DNA of 64,000 nt from Dehalococcoidia bacterium (GTDB taxonomy: Bacteria; Chloroflexota; Dehalococcoidia; Dehalococcoidales; RBG-16-60-22): the NCBI GenBank assembly GCA_030615035.1, contig JAUXAC010000001.1, positions 1-64,000 of the forward strand, read 5' to 3'. The position numbers were made by a program, and so were the translations under genes. The stretch's first letter is position 1. Each line of letters begins with the position of its first letter. The notes beneath the pieces were generated by a model. The model was not told the DNA's origin. It saw nothing but the letters and a program-made list of their open reading frames with translations, and did not search any database. Of the stretch, positions 17,552 to 26,940 are shown piece by piece.

Positions 17552-17580
17552 ATTATATAATCAAAAGAGTAAAAAGTTAA
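17552..17580 (-). promoter_or_regulatory. Promoter of the 61-aa membrane protein gene
   Basis: Minus strand TTAACT (17580-17575), a 17-nt spacer, TATAAT (17557-17552), about 40 nt before the ATG. Confidence 0.65.
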
Positions 17581-17605
17581 TTATTATGGTTTAATAAATA
17601 ATAAC

Positions 17606-18268
17606 ATGAAGCTAACGAATAATCTATACTTTTATCCCGAAAAGGGAATGTTAGACTGCAATACCTATGTGATTAGGGATGAACTCAGTGTTATTATAGA
17701 CCCCGGTTCCCCCCAATTTTTACCGGCACTAATCCAGGATTTGCACAAAGATGGCATTAAACCTAAAGACATTGATATTGTTACCAATACCCATCTCCAT
17801 GTTGATCATTGCTGGGCAAATGAAGCCTTCAAGGAATTCTCCGGTGCCGAAATTATCATTCACCCCCTTCAGAAAAAGTTCTATCATATAACTTTTATTG
17901 AGATATCAAAATTTTTTGGTCTCCAGCCTTTAGCTTTTAAGGGAGACGGATACCTTGATGGTAGAAAGTTGGATGCTGGAGATATGGAATTTAAACTTAT
18001 CCACTCTCCGGGGCATTCCCCCGATAGTATCTGCTTCTATTGCCGGAAGGATAAAATTCTGATTTGTGGAGACGTGATTTTTAACGGAAATATGGGCAGG
18101 GCTGACCTTCCCGGTGGCAATGGGGCTGAGCTTAGAAAATCTATAGAGGAGCTATCAAAGCTAGAAATTGGATATTTACTTCCTGGTCATATGGATATTG
18201 TAACTGGTGCCGAGAAAGTAAAGGATAACTTTGACTTCGTAAAAAAGAACATCCTTGGGTGGCTGTAA
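17606..18268 (+). CDS. Metallo-beta-lactamase-fold hydrolase
   Basis: 220-residue glyoxalase-II-like member of the metallo-beta-lactamase superfamily. The metal site is intact: NTHLHVDHCW (HxHxDH), the His in IHSPGHSPDS, the Asp in LICGDVIF and the final His in LLPGHMDI. The substrate is unknown; relatives hydrolyse thioesters such as hydroxyacylglutathione. It is followed at 28 bp by pncC on the same strand. Confidence 0.88.
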   Translation: MKLTNNLYFYPEKGMLDCNTYVIRDELSVIIDPGSPQFLPALIQDLHKDGIKPKDIDIVTNTHLHVDHCWANEAFKEFSGAEIIIHPLQKKFYHITFIEISKFFGLQPLAFKGDGYLDGRKLDAGDMEFKLIHSPGHSPDSICFYCRKDKILICGDVIFNGNMGRADLPGGNGAELRKSIEELSKLEIGYLLPGHMDIVTGAEKVKDNFDFVKKNILGWL

Positions 18269-18295
18269 AGGGTAAATATAGACTGGGGAAGAGTC

Positions 18296-18775
18296 ATGGC
18301 TCGTCTGGAAGAAGAAGTCGGGGATTTACTCCGTAAGAAAAGGCTAACTTTAGGTATGGTTGAATCAGCCACTGGAGGACTGATATCTCACCTGATAACT
18401 AATATCCCGGGCAGTTCAGACTACTATAAAGGCTCAATTACTGCCTATAGCAATGAGGTCAAGGTTAAGGTAGTTGGGGTAAAGGCGAAGACCATCAGTC
18501 AGTATGGCACTGTGAGTTCTCAGGTGGTTAAGGAGATGGCGGAAAGGGGCAGGAAGGTATTGGCTGTAGACATATGTTTGGCTGATACCGGCATTGCTGG
18601 GCCAAGTGGAGCTACTCCAGGAAAACCGGTGGGACTATTCTACCTTGGCTTATCCCATCAGGCGGGGACTTATGGCCAGAAACATGTATTTCGGGGGGAA
18701 CGAGAGCAAAACAAACGAAGTACTGCCGAGGCCGCCTTAATTTGGCTAAAAGAGTATCTGATGAGCCTAAAATAG
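18296..18775 (+). CDS. pncC: Nicotinamide-nucleotide amidohydrolase (CinA C-terminal type)
   Basis: Stand-alone CinA C-terminal domain that deamidates nicotinamide mononucleotide during NAD recycling. 159 residues. Diagnostic stretches are MVESATGGLISHLITNIPGSS near residue 21 (catalytic Ser/Thr region), the YKGSITAYSNEVK segment, and GIAGPSGATPGKPVGLFY. The N-terminal molybdopterin-like domain of full CinA is absent, as is common. Confidence 0.9.
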   Translation: MARLEEEVGDLLRKKRLTLGMVESATGGLISHLITNIPGSSDYYKGSITAYSNEVKVKVVGVKAKTISQYGTVSSQVVKEMAERGRKVLAVDICLADTGIAGPSGATPGKPVGLFYLGLSHQAGTYGQKHVFRGEREQNKRSTAEAALIWLKEYLMSLK

Positions 18776-18794
18776 GCTGGGTAGGGGATGAAGG

Positions 18795-18955
18795 TGGTGT
18801 TTAAGAGGGGCGTTAGCCCCTCTTCTGCTATCTTACGCCTCTCCTTTAAATTAGCAGGTACTAAAGGAGAGTCAAAGAGAGGCGGCCTCTCTTATGTAAC
18901 CATTCCCCCTTCCCCTTACCAAGGGGAAGGGGGATAAAGGGGGATGGGGTTACCA
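18795..18955. repeat. Long-form dispersed repeat
   Basis: Contains the AAGAGGGGCG/CCCCTCTT hairpin (18803-18824), a CTCTCCTTT.../AAAGGAGAG pair, and the CCCCCTTCCCC...GGGGAAGGGGG hairpin. It ends in ATAAAGGGGGATGGGGTTACC. It fills most of the gap between pncC and rph. Confidence 0.7.
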
Positions 18956-19027
18956 AAAACTATGATTGCCATTACTACCCATCAGTGCTATACTCTGCAT
19001 ACATCACCAGCTAGAAAGGAAGAGCGT

Positions 19028-19750
19028 ATGAAAAGAGTTGACGGTCGTACTTATGATGCACTGCGATCGGTAAGAATAGTCCCCGGGTTCCAGAGCTTTG
19101 CCGAGGGCTCGGCGCTGATAGAGCTGGGGAAAACTCAGGTGTTATGCTCGGTTACCGCCGAGGAGAGGGTACCAAATTTTCTCAAGGGAAGCGGCACTGG
19201 CTGGATTACCGCCGAATATGCCATGCTACCACGGGCTACAGTTACTCGGACTCCCCGTGATTCTTCACTGGGCAGGATTGGCGGTAGAAACCAGGAAATC
19301 CAGCGCTTTATTGGGCGCTCGCTGCGGGCAGTAGCCGACCTCAATGCAATTGGAGAAAGAACCTTAGTTGTAGATTGTGATGTGATACAGGCAGATGGTG
19401 GTACCCGAACCGCAGCTGTTACCGGTGCCTATGTAGCTCTCCATAAAGCCCTCCAGACCCTGGCAAATATGGGGGTAGTATCATCTGTTCCTATAAAGAG
19501 CGCGGTAGCCGCTACCAGTGTTGGCATTGTGCATAGCTATATGCTGTTAGACCTTTGCTACGATGAAGACTGCGATGCTGCGGTTGACTTCAATGTAGTG
19601 ATGACCAGCAAGGGTGAATTCGTTGAGATTCAGGGCACAGCTGAACACAAGCCTTTCTCTCGGGAAACTATTGACGAGCTACTCTCTCTTGCCGAAAAGG
19701 GAATCAGGCAACTGTTTGAAATTCAGCAAACAGCTCTGAAGGCAATGTAG
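19028..19750 (+). CDS. rph: Ribonuclease PH
   Basis: Phosphate-dependent 3'-to-5' exoribonuclease trimming tRNA precursors. 240 residues from ATG 19028, with an AAAGGA site upstream; an in-frame ATG at 18959 lies next to the repeat and is unlikely. Family motifs are MKRVDGRTYDALR, GWITAEYAMLPRAT, RDSSLGRIGGRNQEIQR, and DCDVIQADGGTRTAA (phosphate site). C-terminal VEIQGTAEHKPFSR is present. Confidence 0.95.
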   Translation: MKRVDGRTYDALRSVRIVPGFQSFAEGSALIELGKTQVLCSVTAEERVPNFLKGSGTGWITAEYAMLPRATVTRTPRDSSLGRIGGRNQEIQRFIGRSLRAVADLNAIGERTLVVDCDVIQADGGTRTAAVTGAYVALHKALQTLANMGVVSSVPIKSAVAATSVGIVHSYMLLDLCYDEDCDAAVDFNVVMTSKGEFVEIQGTAEHKPFSRETIDELLSLAEKGIRQLFEIQQTALKAM

Positions 19751-19757
19751 ATATTAT

Positions 19758-21032
19758 TTAAGCTCTTACCTGCCCACTGCCAAAGATAATCCATTTATAG
19801 GTAGTCAGTTCTTTTAAGCCCAGCGGACCACGGGCATGGAATTTCTGGGTGCTAATGCCAACCTCAGCTCCTAAACCGAACTGACCCCCATCGGTAAACC
19901 GCGTGCTGGCATTAACGTAGACACAGGCGGCATCCACTTCATTGAGAAAGCGCATCCCTGCCTGATCTTCCTCAGTGACAATAGCCTCAGAATGCCCGGA
20001 GCCATAGTGCTCAATATGCTCCAGTGCCTCATCCAGAGAGTCCACTACTTTGACCGCTGCTACCAGCGATAAAAATTCCTTGCCCCAGTCCCCGTCCACC
20101 GCTGGCACCAGCTTCAAGCCAGAGTGAGGTTTAAGAATAGCCAGAGCCCGCTCATCGCAGTGCATTTCCACTCCAGCCTTTGCCCACTCGCCAGCCACCA
20201 GGGGTAGGTAGCGGTCAGCAACATCAATATGAACCAGCAGGGTGTCTAGGGCATTGCATACCGTTGGTCGCTGCACTTTAGCGTTATAGGCGATAGCCAC
20301 CGCCTTGTTCACATTGGCGCTTTGGTCCACATAAGTATGGCAGACACCAATCCCGCCAGTAACGACTGGCATACGGGCGTTTTCTGAAACAGATTTTATC
20401 AGTCCGGCTCCGCCCCGGGGGATAATCAGGTCAATGACGTCACTCATCTGAAGCAGATGGTTGACTAGGGCTCGGTCGGTATTTTCAATAAATTGTACTG
20501 CCCCTTCTGGCACCCCAGCTCTTACCGAACCGTCTTGGGCTACTTTGGCTAGGGCGCTATTAGAGTGAATCGCTTCCTTGCCACCCCTGAGGATAATGGC
20601 GTTACCTGATTTCAGGCAGAGAGTGGAGATGTCTATCGTAACATTGGGTCGGCTTTCATAAATAGCGCCGATTACACCCAGTGGCACTCGCTTCTTACTT
20701 ATCTGCAGGCCATTGGGTAGGGTGTGCATATCAAATATGTTGCCTACCGGGTCGGGCAGAGCCGCCACTGCCAGCACATCCTGGGCTATAGCCTCAAGTC
20801 GGCTGGAGTTTAGCATCAATCGGTCAAGCATGGCGGCACTCATGCCTGAAGCCTCAGCTTCCTTGTAGTCAACCTGATTGACAGCCAGTATTTCATCCTT
20901 CCTGGTTAACAGGTCCTGGCTGATATTATGCAGGGCTTTATTCTTGATATCAGTGGAAAGGTAAGCCAGGCGGTGAGCAGCTGCCTTAGCCGCTCTCCCC
21001 TTAGCTTCCAGTTCTGCAATCGCCGATTTCAT
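19758..21032 (-). CDS. proA: Glutamate-5-semialdehyde dehydrogenase (gamma-glutamyl phosphate reductase)
   Basis: Second step of proline synthesis: reduces gamma-glutamyl phosphate with NADPH. About 424 residues. The catalytic Cys is in PTVCNALDTLLV, and the cofactor region VIYESRPNVTIDIS and ILRGGKEAIHSN are intact. ATG 21032 is chosen because a GAGGAGC ribosome-binding site lies directly in front of it. The gene is separated from proB by two tandem small genes on the same strand. Confidence 0.96.
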   Translation of the reverse strand: MKSAIAELEAKGRAAKAAAHRLAYLSTDIKNKALHNISQDLLTRKDEILAVNQVDYKEAEASGMSAAMLDRLMLNSSRLEAIAQDVLAVAALPDPVGNIFDMHTLPNGLQISKKRVPLGVIGAIYESRPNVTIDISTLCLKSGNAIILRGGKEAIHSNSALAKVAQDGSVRAGVPEGAVQFIENTDRALVNHLLQMSDVIDLIIPRGGAGLIKSVSENARMPVVTGGIGVCHTYVDQSANVNKAVAIAYNAKVQRPTVCNALDTLLVHIDVADRYLPLVAGEWAKAGVEMHCDERALAILKPHSGLKLVPAVDGDWGKEFLSLVAAVKVVDSLDEALEHIEHYGSGHSEAIVTEEDQAGMRFLNEVDAACVYVNASTRFTDGGQFGLGAEVGISTQKFHARGPLGLKELTTYKWIIFGSGQVRA

Positions 21033-21102
21033 ATTTTTGCTCCTCAAGTTTTTAAGAGTGGCTCTGACCCTCTTTAATTCTCCCGCAAACTATGCTTGTG
21101 CT

Positions 21103-21369
21103 CTATTTAAGCGAGCTGGTGCCGGTAAAGTGATATATATAGCGGGGTGGGACTCCACTCACCGCCCGGTTAACCCTCTTTTTCAGGCGACATTTGCCCT
21201 TACGCTTATCCTCCAGTTTAATTATATATCCTTCTCTTTCATTAATGCGCATATAGTCGATGAGGGTAAATTCTCCCCACCAATTTGTTGCTGATTCGTC
21301 CTGTAACTGGTAGTTGACTTTCGACACCAATTTGTTATCGCTAGTTCTGTAGAGTCTGCCTATGCTCAC
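21103..21369 (-). CDS. Small tandem paralog A in the proBA operon, function unknown
   Basis: 88 residues from a GTG start with AGGAGG upstream. It shares most of its sequence with the next gene: IGRLYRTSDNKLV, KVNYQL, NWWGE, LKKRVNRAVSG. No cysteine cluster, signal peptide or membrane helix. Alternating hydrophobic residues suggest a small beta-rich fold. I do not recognise a family with a known function. It sits between paralog B and proA in the same direction, so it is likely expressed with proline synthesis genes. Confidence 0.7.
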   Translation of the reverse strand: MSIGRLYRTSDNKLVSKVNYQLQDESATNWWGEFTLIDYMRINEREGYIIKLEDKRKGKCRLKKRVNRAVSGVPPRYIYHFTGTSSLK

Positions 21370-21406
21370 TAAATCCTCCTAAAATAGGCTAAATTATTTC
21401 GAGGCA

Positions 21407-21676
21407 CTATTCAAGCGGACTAAAGCCGGTAACATGATATGTGTAGCGGGCTGGAATTCCGCTCACTGCCCGGTTAACCCTCTTTTTTAGGTGACATTTG
21501 CTTTTACGCTTATCCTCTAATTCAATTATAAACCGATCACCCTCACTAAAGCGAACATTGTCGATGGGGGTAAGTTCTCCCCACCAGTTTGTTGCTGCTT
21601 CGTGATGAAACAACTGGTAGTTGACTTTCGCCACCAATTTGTTATCGCTAGTTCTGTAGAGTCTGCCTATACCCAC
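21407..21676 (-). CDS. Small tandem paralog B in the proBA operon, function unknown
   Basis: 89 residues. Its GTG follows directly after the proB TAA, with the GGGAGG ribosome-binding site inside the last proB codons, so translation should be coupled to proB. Roughly two thirds of positions match paralog A; differences cluster in the middle (FHHEAATNWWGELTPIDNV). The pair looks like a tandem duplication under selection, since both frames are intact. The function is unknown. Confidence 0.72.
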   Translation of the reverse strand: MGIGRLYRTSDNKLVAKVNYQLFHHEAATNWWGELTPIDNVRFSEGDRFIIELEDKRKSKCHLKKRVNRAVSGIPARYTYHVTGFSPLE

Positions 21677-22837
21677 TTAATCCTCCCGGAGTAATGCCAG
21701 ATTATTCCGGTGTACTACCTCTGGCCCGTAGTCAAAACCAACTAAAGTGGCGATTTTTCTGGAGTGAGTCCCTTTGATGAGGCTAATATCACTGGAGCTA
21801 TAGTTAGTCAGTCCACAGCCAAGGTGAGACCCTTCGGTATCATAGATATCAATCATATCACCACGGTCAAACTCCCCCTCAATTTGTTTGATACCGGCGG
21901 CCAGCAAGCTCCGGCTTTGCTTTCTTAGTGCCAGGGCTGCCCCGGAATCAACTACCAGCTTACCCCTGGTACAAAGACCGGAAAGCATCCAGCGCTTGCG
22001 GCTCTCCAGTTTTCCAGTTGCTGGCAAAAAACGGGTGCCTATAGCTTCACCAGCTGCCAGCCTTAAAATGATATCTGACTCCCTCCCATCAGCGATAACT
22101 ACGGTTACCCCTGAACTAGTAGCTAGCTTGGCTGATTCTATCTTGGTAACCATACCTCCAATACTAAGATTGCTCGTTGTGTCTACCGCCAGGCGTTCAA
22201 TATTTGTATCTATCCTGTCCACCTGCGAGATAAGTTGGGCATCGGGGTCACGGTTCGGGTCAGCAGTATATAGCCCGGCAGTATTAGTAAGCAGTAATAG
22301 CAGGTCAGCGTCAACCAGATTGGCTACCATGGCTGACAGATTGTCGTTATCACCAAACTTAAACTCATCAATCTCATCCACGGCGACCACATCGTTTTCA
22401 TTGACAATGCATATTACCCCCAGTTCCAGTAAAACCAGAAGAGTATTGCGAGCATTCAGATAACCAGCCCGGTCAGAGAGGTCAGGCTTGGTAAGCAGAG
22501 CCTGAGCCACGGTAATATTATATTGACTGAACAATTGCTCGTAGACATGCATCAGGTGAATTTGCCCCACCGAAGCCAGTACCTGCTTGAAGGGGATACC
22601 TTTAATCTTTTTGGTCAAACCCAGCTTATCCCTGCCGGAGGCTATTGCCCCCGAGGAAACTACAATTAGCTCCAGACCCTGCTCATGCAGTCGTGCCACC
22701 TGGGCAATCAGGCTTGACAATATGCCCTGATTCAGGTGACCGCGGTCGTCGATGAGCAGACTGGTGCCAAATTTAGCCACTATCCGGTGGTACGGTAGAG
22801 TCGGTGAGTTTAGATTAGGTCTTTTATCTTTATCCAT
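21677..22837 (-). CDS. proB: Glutamate 5-kinase with PUA domain
   Basis: First step of proline synthesis: phosphorylates glutamate. The amino-acid-kinase domain covers about residues 15-270, with RIVAKFGTSLL, VSSGAIASGRDKLG, VNENDVV and FGDNDNLSAMVA. A C-terminal PUA domain follows (GKLVVDSGAALALRK through GCGLTNYSS). 386 residues is slightly long because of a short N-terminal extension. It is the first gene of the proB-B-A-proA run. Confidence 0.95.
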   Translation of the reverse strand: MDKDKRPNLNSPTLPYHRIVAKFGTSLLIDDRGHLNQGILSSLIAQVARLHEQGLELIVVSSGAIASGRDKLGLTKKIKGIPFKQVLASVGQIHLMHVYEQLFSQYNITVAQALLTKPDLSDRAGYLNARNTLLVLLELGVICIVNENDVVAVDEIDEFKFGDNDNLSAMVANLVDADLLLLLTNTAGLYTADPNRDPDAQLISQVDRIDTNIERLAVDTTSNLSIGGMVTKIESAKLATSSGVTVVIADGRESDIILRLAAGEAIGTRFLPATGKLESRKRWMLSGLCTRGKLVVDSGAALALRKQSRSLLAAGIKQIEGEFDRGDMIDIYDTEGSHLGCGLTNYSSSDISLIKGTHSRKIATLVGFDYGPEVVHRNNLALLRED

Positions 22838-22931
22838 TTATCATCAACCCAGGTAGATTTGTTTCATTATAGCAAGCTGGAGCAAGTTGGACAAGAAGAC
22901 TACCCTTCAATTACTATTATACGAGCGCGGG

Positions 22932-23282
22932 ATGAACGGATTAAAACAACCTCAGGCTAAGCAGGTCTTACCTATTGTCTCTATTGTAACCTTTCTCGGC
23001 TTTCTCGATACTCATCTGCTGATACCGGTTATAGCTCTGTACGCCTCTGAGCTTAAGGCAAGTCCAGGGATTATCGGTCTTATCATCGGGCTTTATTCAC
23101 TGACGAATACCCCAGCAAATATTTTATTTGGTCGGTTGATTGATAGGATAGGCTATAAGATTCCATTGATTGCCGGTCTGATTGGTGATACCTTGAGCAT
23201 GTTTCTTTATTCCTTAAGCCGATTGCCAGTTCACCTGGTTTTGGCGCTAGGCATGGTGCTGAGAGCTAAAGAACATACTTGA
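22932..23282 (+). pseudogene. Remnant of an MFS transporter (N-terminal part only)
   Basis: About 115 residues covering the first three to four membrane helices of a major facilitator transporter: VSIVTFLGFLDTHLLIPVIALYA, then GLYSLTNTPANILFGRLIDRIGYK, the conserved loop between helices 2 and 3. After LVLALGMV the frame runs into unrelated sequence and stops. Normal proteins of this family are about 400 residues, so at least two thirds is deleted. ATG 22932 is the better start; a TTG at 22887 also reads in frame. Confidence 0.8.
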
Positions 23283-23360
23283 GCTTGTTAAATCACTGGT
23301 GTTAGAATTTAGCAGAGGGCTGGTCGTTTCGGCGAGCCCTAAAGGTGTTTGGGGAAGAAA

Positions 23361-26300
23361 ATGTCGTTGGACCTAACTCAATTACTAAATCTTATTGAGG
23401 AGATGCCTGACTACCGACAGCTCATCAAGGCGCTACAGCAGGACGATGAGACTAGGGTAGTGGTACTCGAAGCGGCTAAACCTTATCTTATAGCGGCTCT
23501 ATACCGAAGCCGACGACTGCCTATGCTCGTAGTTACGGCACAACCAGAAAACTGTAAAAAGCTCTACGAACAACTATCAATCTGGTCTAATGCTGAGGTA
23601 AAACTTTTCCCTGAACCTGATGCTCTGCCTTATGAGCGTATTGTCCCGGATGCCGCCACTGAGCTGGAACGAGTCCAGGTACTTTCGGCGATGGCTAATT
23701 GCAATCAAAATGAGTCGACCGCAGATGCCCCTTTAGTTATTACTTCCACCTCAGCACTTATGGGGAAGATAACTTCGTATAGTGATTTCGCGTCTACCTG
23801 TCACATTGTAAGACTGGGGATGGAGATTGAGCCATTCGACCTGCTGAGACGATGGGAAACCATGGGCTACCGAATGGAAAGCGTGGTGGAGTTGCCAGGC
23901 ATTATAAGCCATCGTGGTGGCATCATTGATATCTATCCTCCCACCAGTGAGCTACCTGCCAGGCTCGAGTTCTTCGGTAATACTGTGGATAGCATCCGAC
24001 TCTTTGACCCGGTAAGTCAGCGCTCACTAAGGGCAGTGTCATCAATAAATATTAGCCCCGTCACTGAACTGTTAGCTCCTCTACTGAGCAGCAGAATGGA
24101 GCTAGAGAGAGTCCTTAATGGTATTGACCTGTCTGGCTGCAATCCTGAGGTTTGCCAGCAGTTCAGACAGGAAATAGTTATGATGCTTGATGGAGAGAGA
24201 CCACGTGATACTCAGTTTTATGCCTCACTGTTTAATGAGGACAGTTTCCTGAATTACCTGCCCCGGAATGCTCTCCTGATACTTGACGAACCCCAGAATG
24301 TTGAACAAGCCATGGCAGAACTGGATGCTGAGGCTAATCAGATGCGATTGGAGAAGTTGGAGCGGGGTGAGTTACCGCGTAATTTCCCCCGACCATATTC
24401 CACCTGGAAAGAGCTAGAGCCAGTAATTAAAGACAGGCAGAGTCTGATGCTCACCGCCTGGGAGGTTGGGGGCAAGTCATACCGGTTAAACTTTGCTCCT
24501 GCCCCCGGCTATGCTGGGCAGCTACCATCATTCATCAAAAAGGCTAAGCAGTTCCTGGACCAAAAACGCCGACTCATACTCGTCAGTCATCAGGCAAGCC
24601 GACTTTCTGAGCTGCTTAATGAAGAGGATATCATTGCCGCACCTCTTACTGAAATCCAGCAAATACCTGCACTCGGCTCATTGACCCTGGTTCAGGGTTC
24701 ACTGACTGAAGGCTGGGTTATGAATAATGACACCTGCCTGTTCACCGATGCTGAAATTTTTGGTTTTATCAAGGAGCGTCGGTTGATAAAAAGAAGGCCA
24801 GTGCCACACCACAAGCTTTTTATTGACATAACTCCGGGCGACTACGTGGTGCATGTTGAACATGGCATTGCCAGGTTTAACGGTGTTACTACTCTGAGCA
24901 CTAACGGCAGCCAGAAAGAATATCTGGTTCTGCAATATGCGGCGGGTGATAGGCTCTATGTCCCCACCGACCAGATAGACCGTGTCAACCGTTACATTGG
25001 CGCTGGCGACCGTACCCCGGTGTTGAGCCGACTTGGAACTCAGGAATGGACGCGAACCAAGCAGAGAGCTAAGGAGGCGGCGGAAGACCTGGCTCAGGAG
25101 CTACTGGCTCTTTATGCTATGCGGGAAGTCGTGCCCGGCTTTGCTTTTGCCTACGATACACTGTGGCAGCAGGAGCTTGAGGCTTCCTTTCCCTATGTTG
25201 AGACTCCTGACCAGCTTGAAGCACAGACACAGGTAAAAGGGGATATGGAAAAAACCAAGCCTATGGACCGGCTGGTCTGCGGCGATGTCGGCTATGGTAA
25301 GACTGAGGTGGCGATTCGCGCCGCCTTCAAGGCAGTGATGGACAACAAGCAGGTAGCGGTGCTGGTGCCGACTACAGTGCTGGCTGAACAGCACTTTTCC
25401 ACCTTCAGTCACAGACTGGATGCTTTCCCGATAAGAATTGAGGTATTGAGTCGGTTCAAGTCGCCGAAGGAACAGCAGGCTGTTCTTGAAGGGCTGGCTA
25501 ATGGCAAGGTGGACATCTGCATCGGCACCCACCGCCTGCTGCAAAAAGATGTGGTCTTCAAAGATTTGGGGCTGTTAATCATTGATGAGGAGCAGCGCTT
25601 TGGCGTTGTTCATAAGGAATACCTTAAAAAGATGCGGCAGGAGGTAGATGTCCTTACCCTCAGCGCGACGCCGATACCCCGCACCCTTCACATGTCTCTG
25701 GTAGGGGTGAGAGATATGAGCACCATGGAGACCCCTCCAGAAGAACGCTTGCCTATCAAGACCTATGTTGCCGAATACAATGAGCGGCTAGTCAGAGAAG
25801 CCATACTCAGGGAGCTGGAGCGCAATGGCCAGGTCTTCTTTGTGCACAATCGGGTGCAGAGCATAGCCATGGTCGCTGACAGGCTTCGGTCCCTGGTGCC
25901 GGAGGCGGAAATTGCCATCGCTCACGGTCGGATGCCCGAAGAGGGACTGGAGAAGGTTATGGCCGACTTTACCCGCGGAAAGAGTGATATTCTGGTCTGC
26001 ACCACTATTATTGAGTCGGGACTGGATATGCCCAATGTTAACACACTGATTGTTAACCAGGCGGATAAATTTGGTCTGACGCAACTGTATCAGCTGCGGG
26101 GCAGGGTGGGTCGTGGCGCTAACCTTGCCTATGCCTATTTTCTCTATGATAAGGATAAGCACCTGACGCCGACGGCGGAAAAACGACTGAGGACTATATT
26201 TGAGGCTACCGAACTGGGCGCTGGCTTTAACATTGCCATGAAAGACCTGGAAATCAGGGGCGCCGGCACTTTGCTGGGGACAAGGCAGAGCGGGTATATA

Positions 26301-26819
26301 ACTGCCATTGGCTTCAGTCTTTACTGTCGACTGCTGGCTGACGCTGTGGAGGAGCAAAAAACCAGACTGGCTGGTATTAAAGAAGCCAAGCCACCCCGCC
26401 TGCCCACCCCCACCATAGACCTGCCCCTGACCGCCTATATACCCGAGGACTATGTGTATGATATTGACACCCGACTATCTCTCTACACGAAGCTGGTAAA
26501 ATTTGAAGCACCCGAGCAGTTGGAGACTATAGCTCAGGAATTCAGCGACCGGTTCGGTGCTCTGCCTGCGGAAGTAAAGAACCTGCTCTACGCAGTGAAA
26601 ATCAAGCTTTTAGCCGCCAAAGCCGGCATTGAGTCCATCTCCACCGAGGAAGGTCAAATCATAATCAGGCGATTTCAGGGTATGGGGTTTGATAGGCAGA
26701 AGCTTGAGCCTGTCTTAAAGGACGGTATAAAGGTAGGCATCACCCAGCTCCGCCTCAACCCCAAACGTCTGGGTGGGGAGTGGCAAAGAGTGCTGGAGGA
26801 GGTGGTGAGGGGGGTGTAG
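23361..26819 (+). CDS. mfd: Transcription-repair coupling factor
   Basis: DNA translocase that removes stalled RNA polymerase and recruits excision repair. 1152 residues from ATG 23361 (GGGGAAGAAA before it). Domain order: UvrB-like N-terminal module (ALPYERIVPD, GGIIDIYPP), CarD-like polymerase-interaction domain (GDYVVHVEHGIARF), helicase Walker A GDVGYGKTEVA, DEEQRFGVVHKE, SATPIPRTLHMSL, motif VI-like QLRGRVGRG, and a C-terminal TRCF domain. All parts look intact. Confidence 0.97.
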   Translation: MSLDLTQLLNLIEEMPDYRQLIKALQQDDETRVVVLEAAKPYLIAALYRSRRLPMLVVTAQPENCKKLYEQLSIWSNAEVKLFPEPDALPYERIVPDAATELERVQVLSAMANCNQNESTADAPLVITSTSALMGKITSYSDFASTCHIVRLGMEIEPFDLLRRWETMGYRMESVVELPGIISHRGGIIDIYPPTSELPARLEFFGNTVDSIRLFDPVSQRSLRAVSSINISPVTELLAPLLSSRMELERVLNGIDLSGCNPEVCQQFRQEIVMMLDGERPRDTQFYASLFNEDSFLNYLPRNALLILDEPQNVEQAMAELDAEANQMRLEKLERGELPRNFPRPYSTWKELEPVIKDRQSLMLTAWEVGGKSYRLNFAPAPGYAGQLPSFIKKAKQFLDQKRRLILVSHQASRLSELLNEEDIIAAPLTEIQQIPALGSLTLVQGSLTEGWVMNNDTCLFTDAEIFGFIKERRLIKRRPVPHHKLFIDITPGDYVVHVEHGIARFNGVTTLSTNGSQKEYLVLQYAAGDRLYVPTDQIDRVNRYIGAGDRTPVLSRLGTQEWTRTKQRAKEAAEDLAQELLALYAMREVVPGFAFAYDTLWQQELEASFPYVETPDQLEAQTQVKGDMEKTKPMDRLVCGDVGYGKTEVAIRAAFKAVMDNKQVAVLVPTTVLAEQHFSTFSHRLDAFPIRIEVLSRFKSPKEQQAVLEGLANGKVDICIGTHRLLQKDVVFKDLGLLIIDEEQRFGVVHKEYLKKMRQEVDVLTLSATPIPRTLHMSLVGVRDMSTMETPPEERLPIKTYVAEYNERLVREAILRELERNGQVFFVHNRVQSIAMVADRLRSLVPEAEIAIAHGRMPEEGLEKVMADFTRGKSDILVCTTIIESGLDMPNVNTLIVNQADKFGLTQLYQLRGRVGRGANLAYAYFLYDKDKHLTPTAEKRLRTIFEATELGAGFNIAMKDLEIRGAGTLLGTRQSGYITAIGFSLYCRLLADAVEEQKTRLAGIKEAKPPRLPTPTIDLPLTAYIPEDYVYDIDTRLSLYTKLVKFEAPEQLETIAQEFSDRFGALPAEVKNLLYAVKIKLLAAKAGIESISTEEGQIIIRRFQGMGFDRQKLEPVLKDGIKVGITQLRLNPKRLGGEWQRVLEEVVRGV

Positions 26820-26826
26820 GGCAGTC

Positions 26827-26907
26827 TAAGAGGGGCGAAGCCCCTCTTTCTATATCTCCCCCCTCTCCTTTGAAGGAGAGGGGGACACCGGGGGTGAGGT
26901 AGAGACA
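26827..26907. repeat. Long-form dispersed repeat
   Basis: AAGAGGGGCGAAGCCCCTCTT hairpin just after the mfd stop, then CCCCTCTCCTT/AAGGAGAGGGG and the GGGGGTGAGGT end. The first hairpin may double as an mfd terminator. Confidence 0.75.
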
Positions 26908-26929
26908 AAGCAAGGTAATGTGGTATAAT
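26902..26929 (+). promoter_or_regulatory. Probable promoter downstream of repeat
   Basis: GAGACA (26902-26907), a 16-nt spacer, perfect TATAAT (26924-26929), 12 nt before the ATG of the cyclophilin-like gene. The -35 lies at the edge of the repeat, so the repeat may contribute to it. Confidence 0.5.
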
Positions 26930-26940
26930 GTCTCTTAATT

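Noticed and set aside
25101..26357. Long reverse-strand open frames inside mfd
   Set aside because: They are antisense shadows of a fully conserved mfd; no motif or ribosome-binding site supports them.
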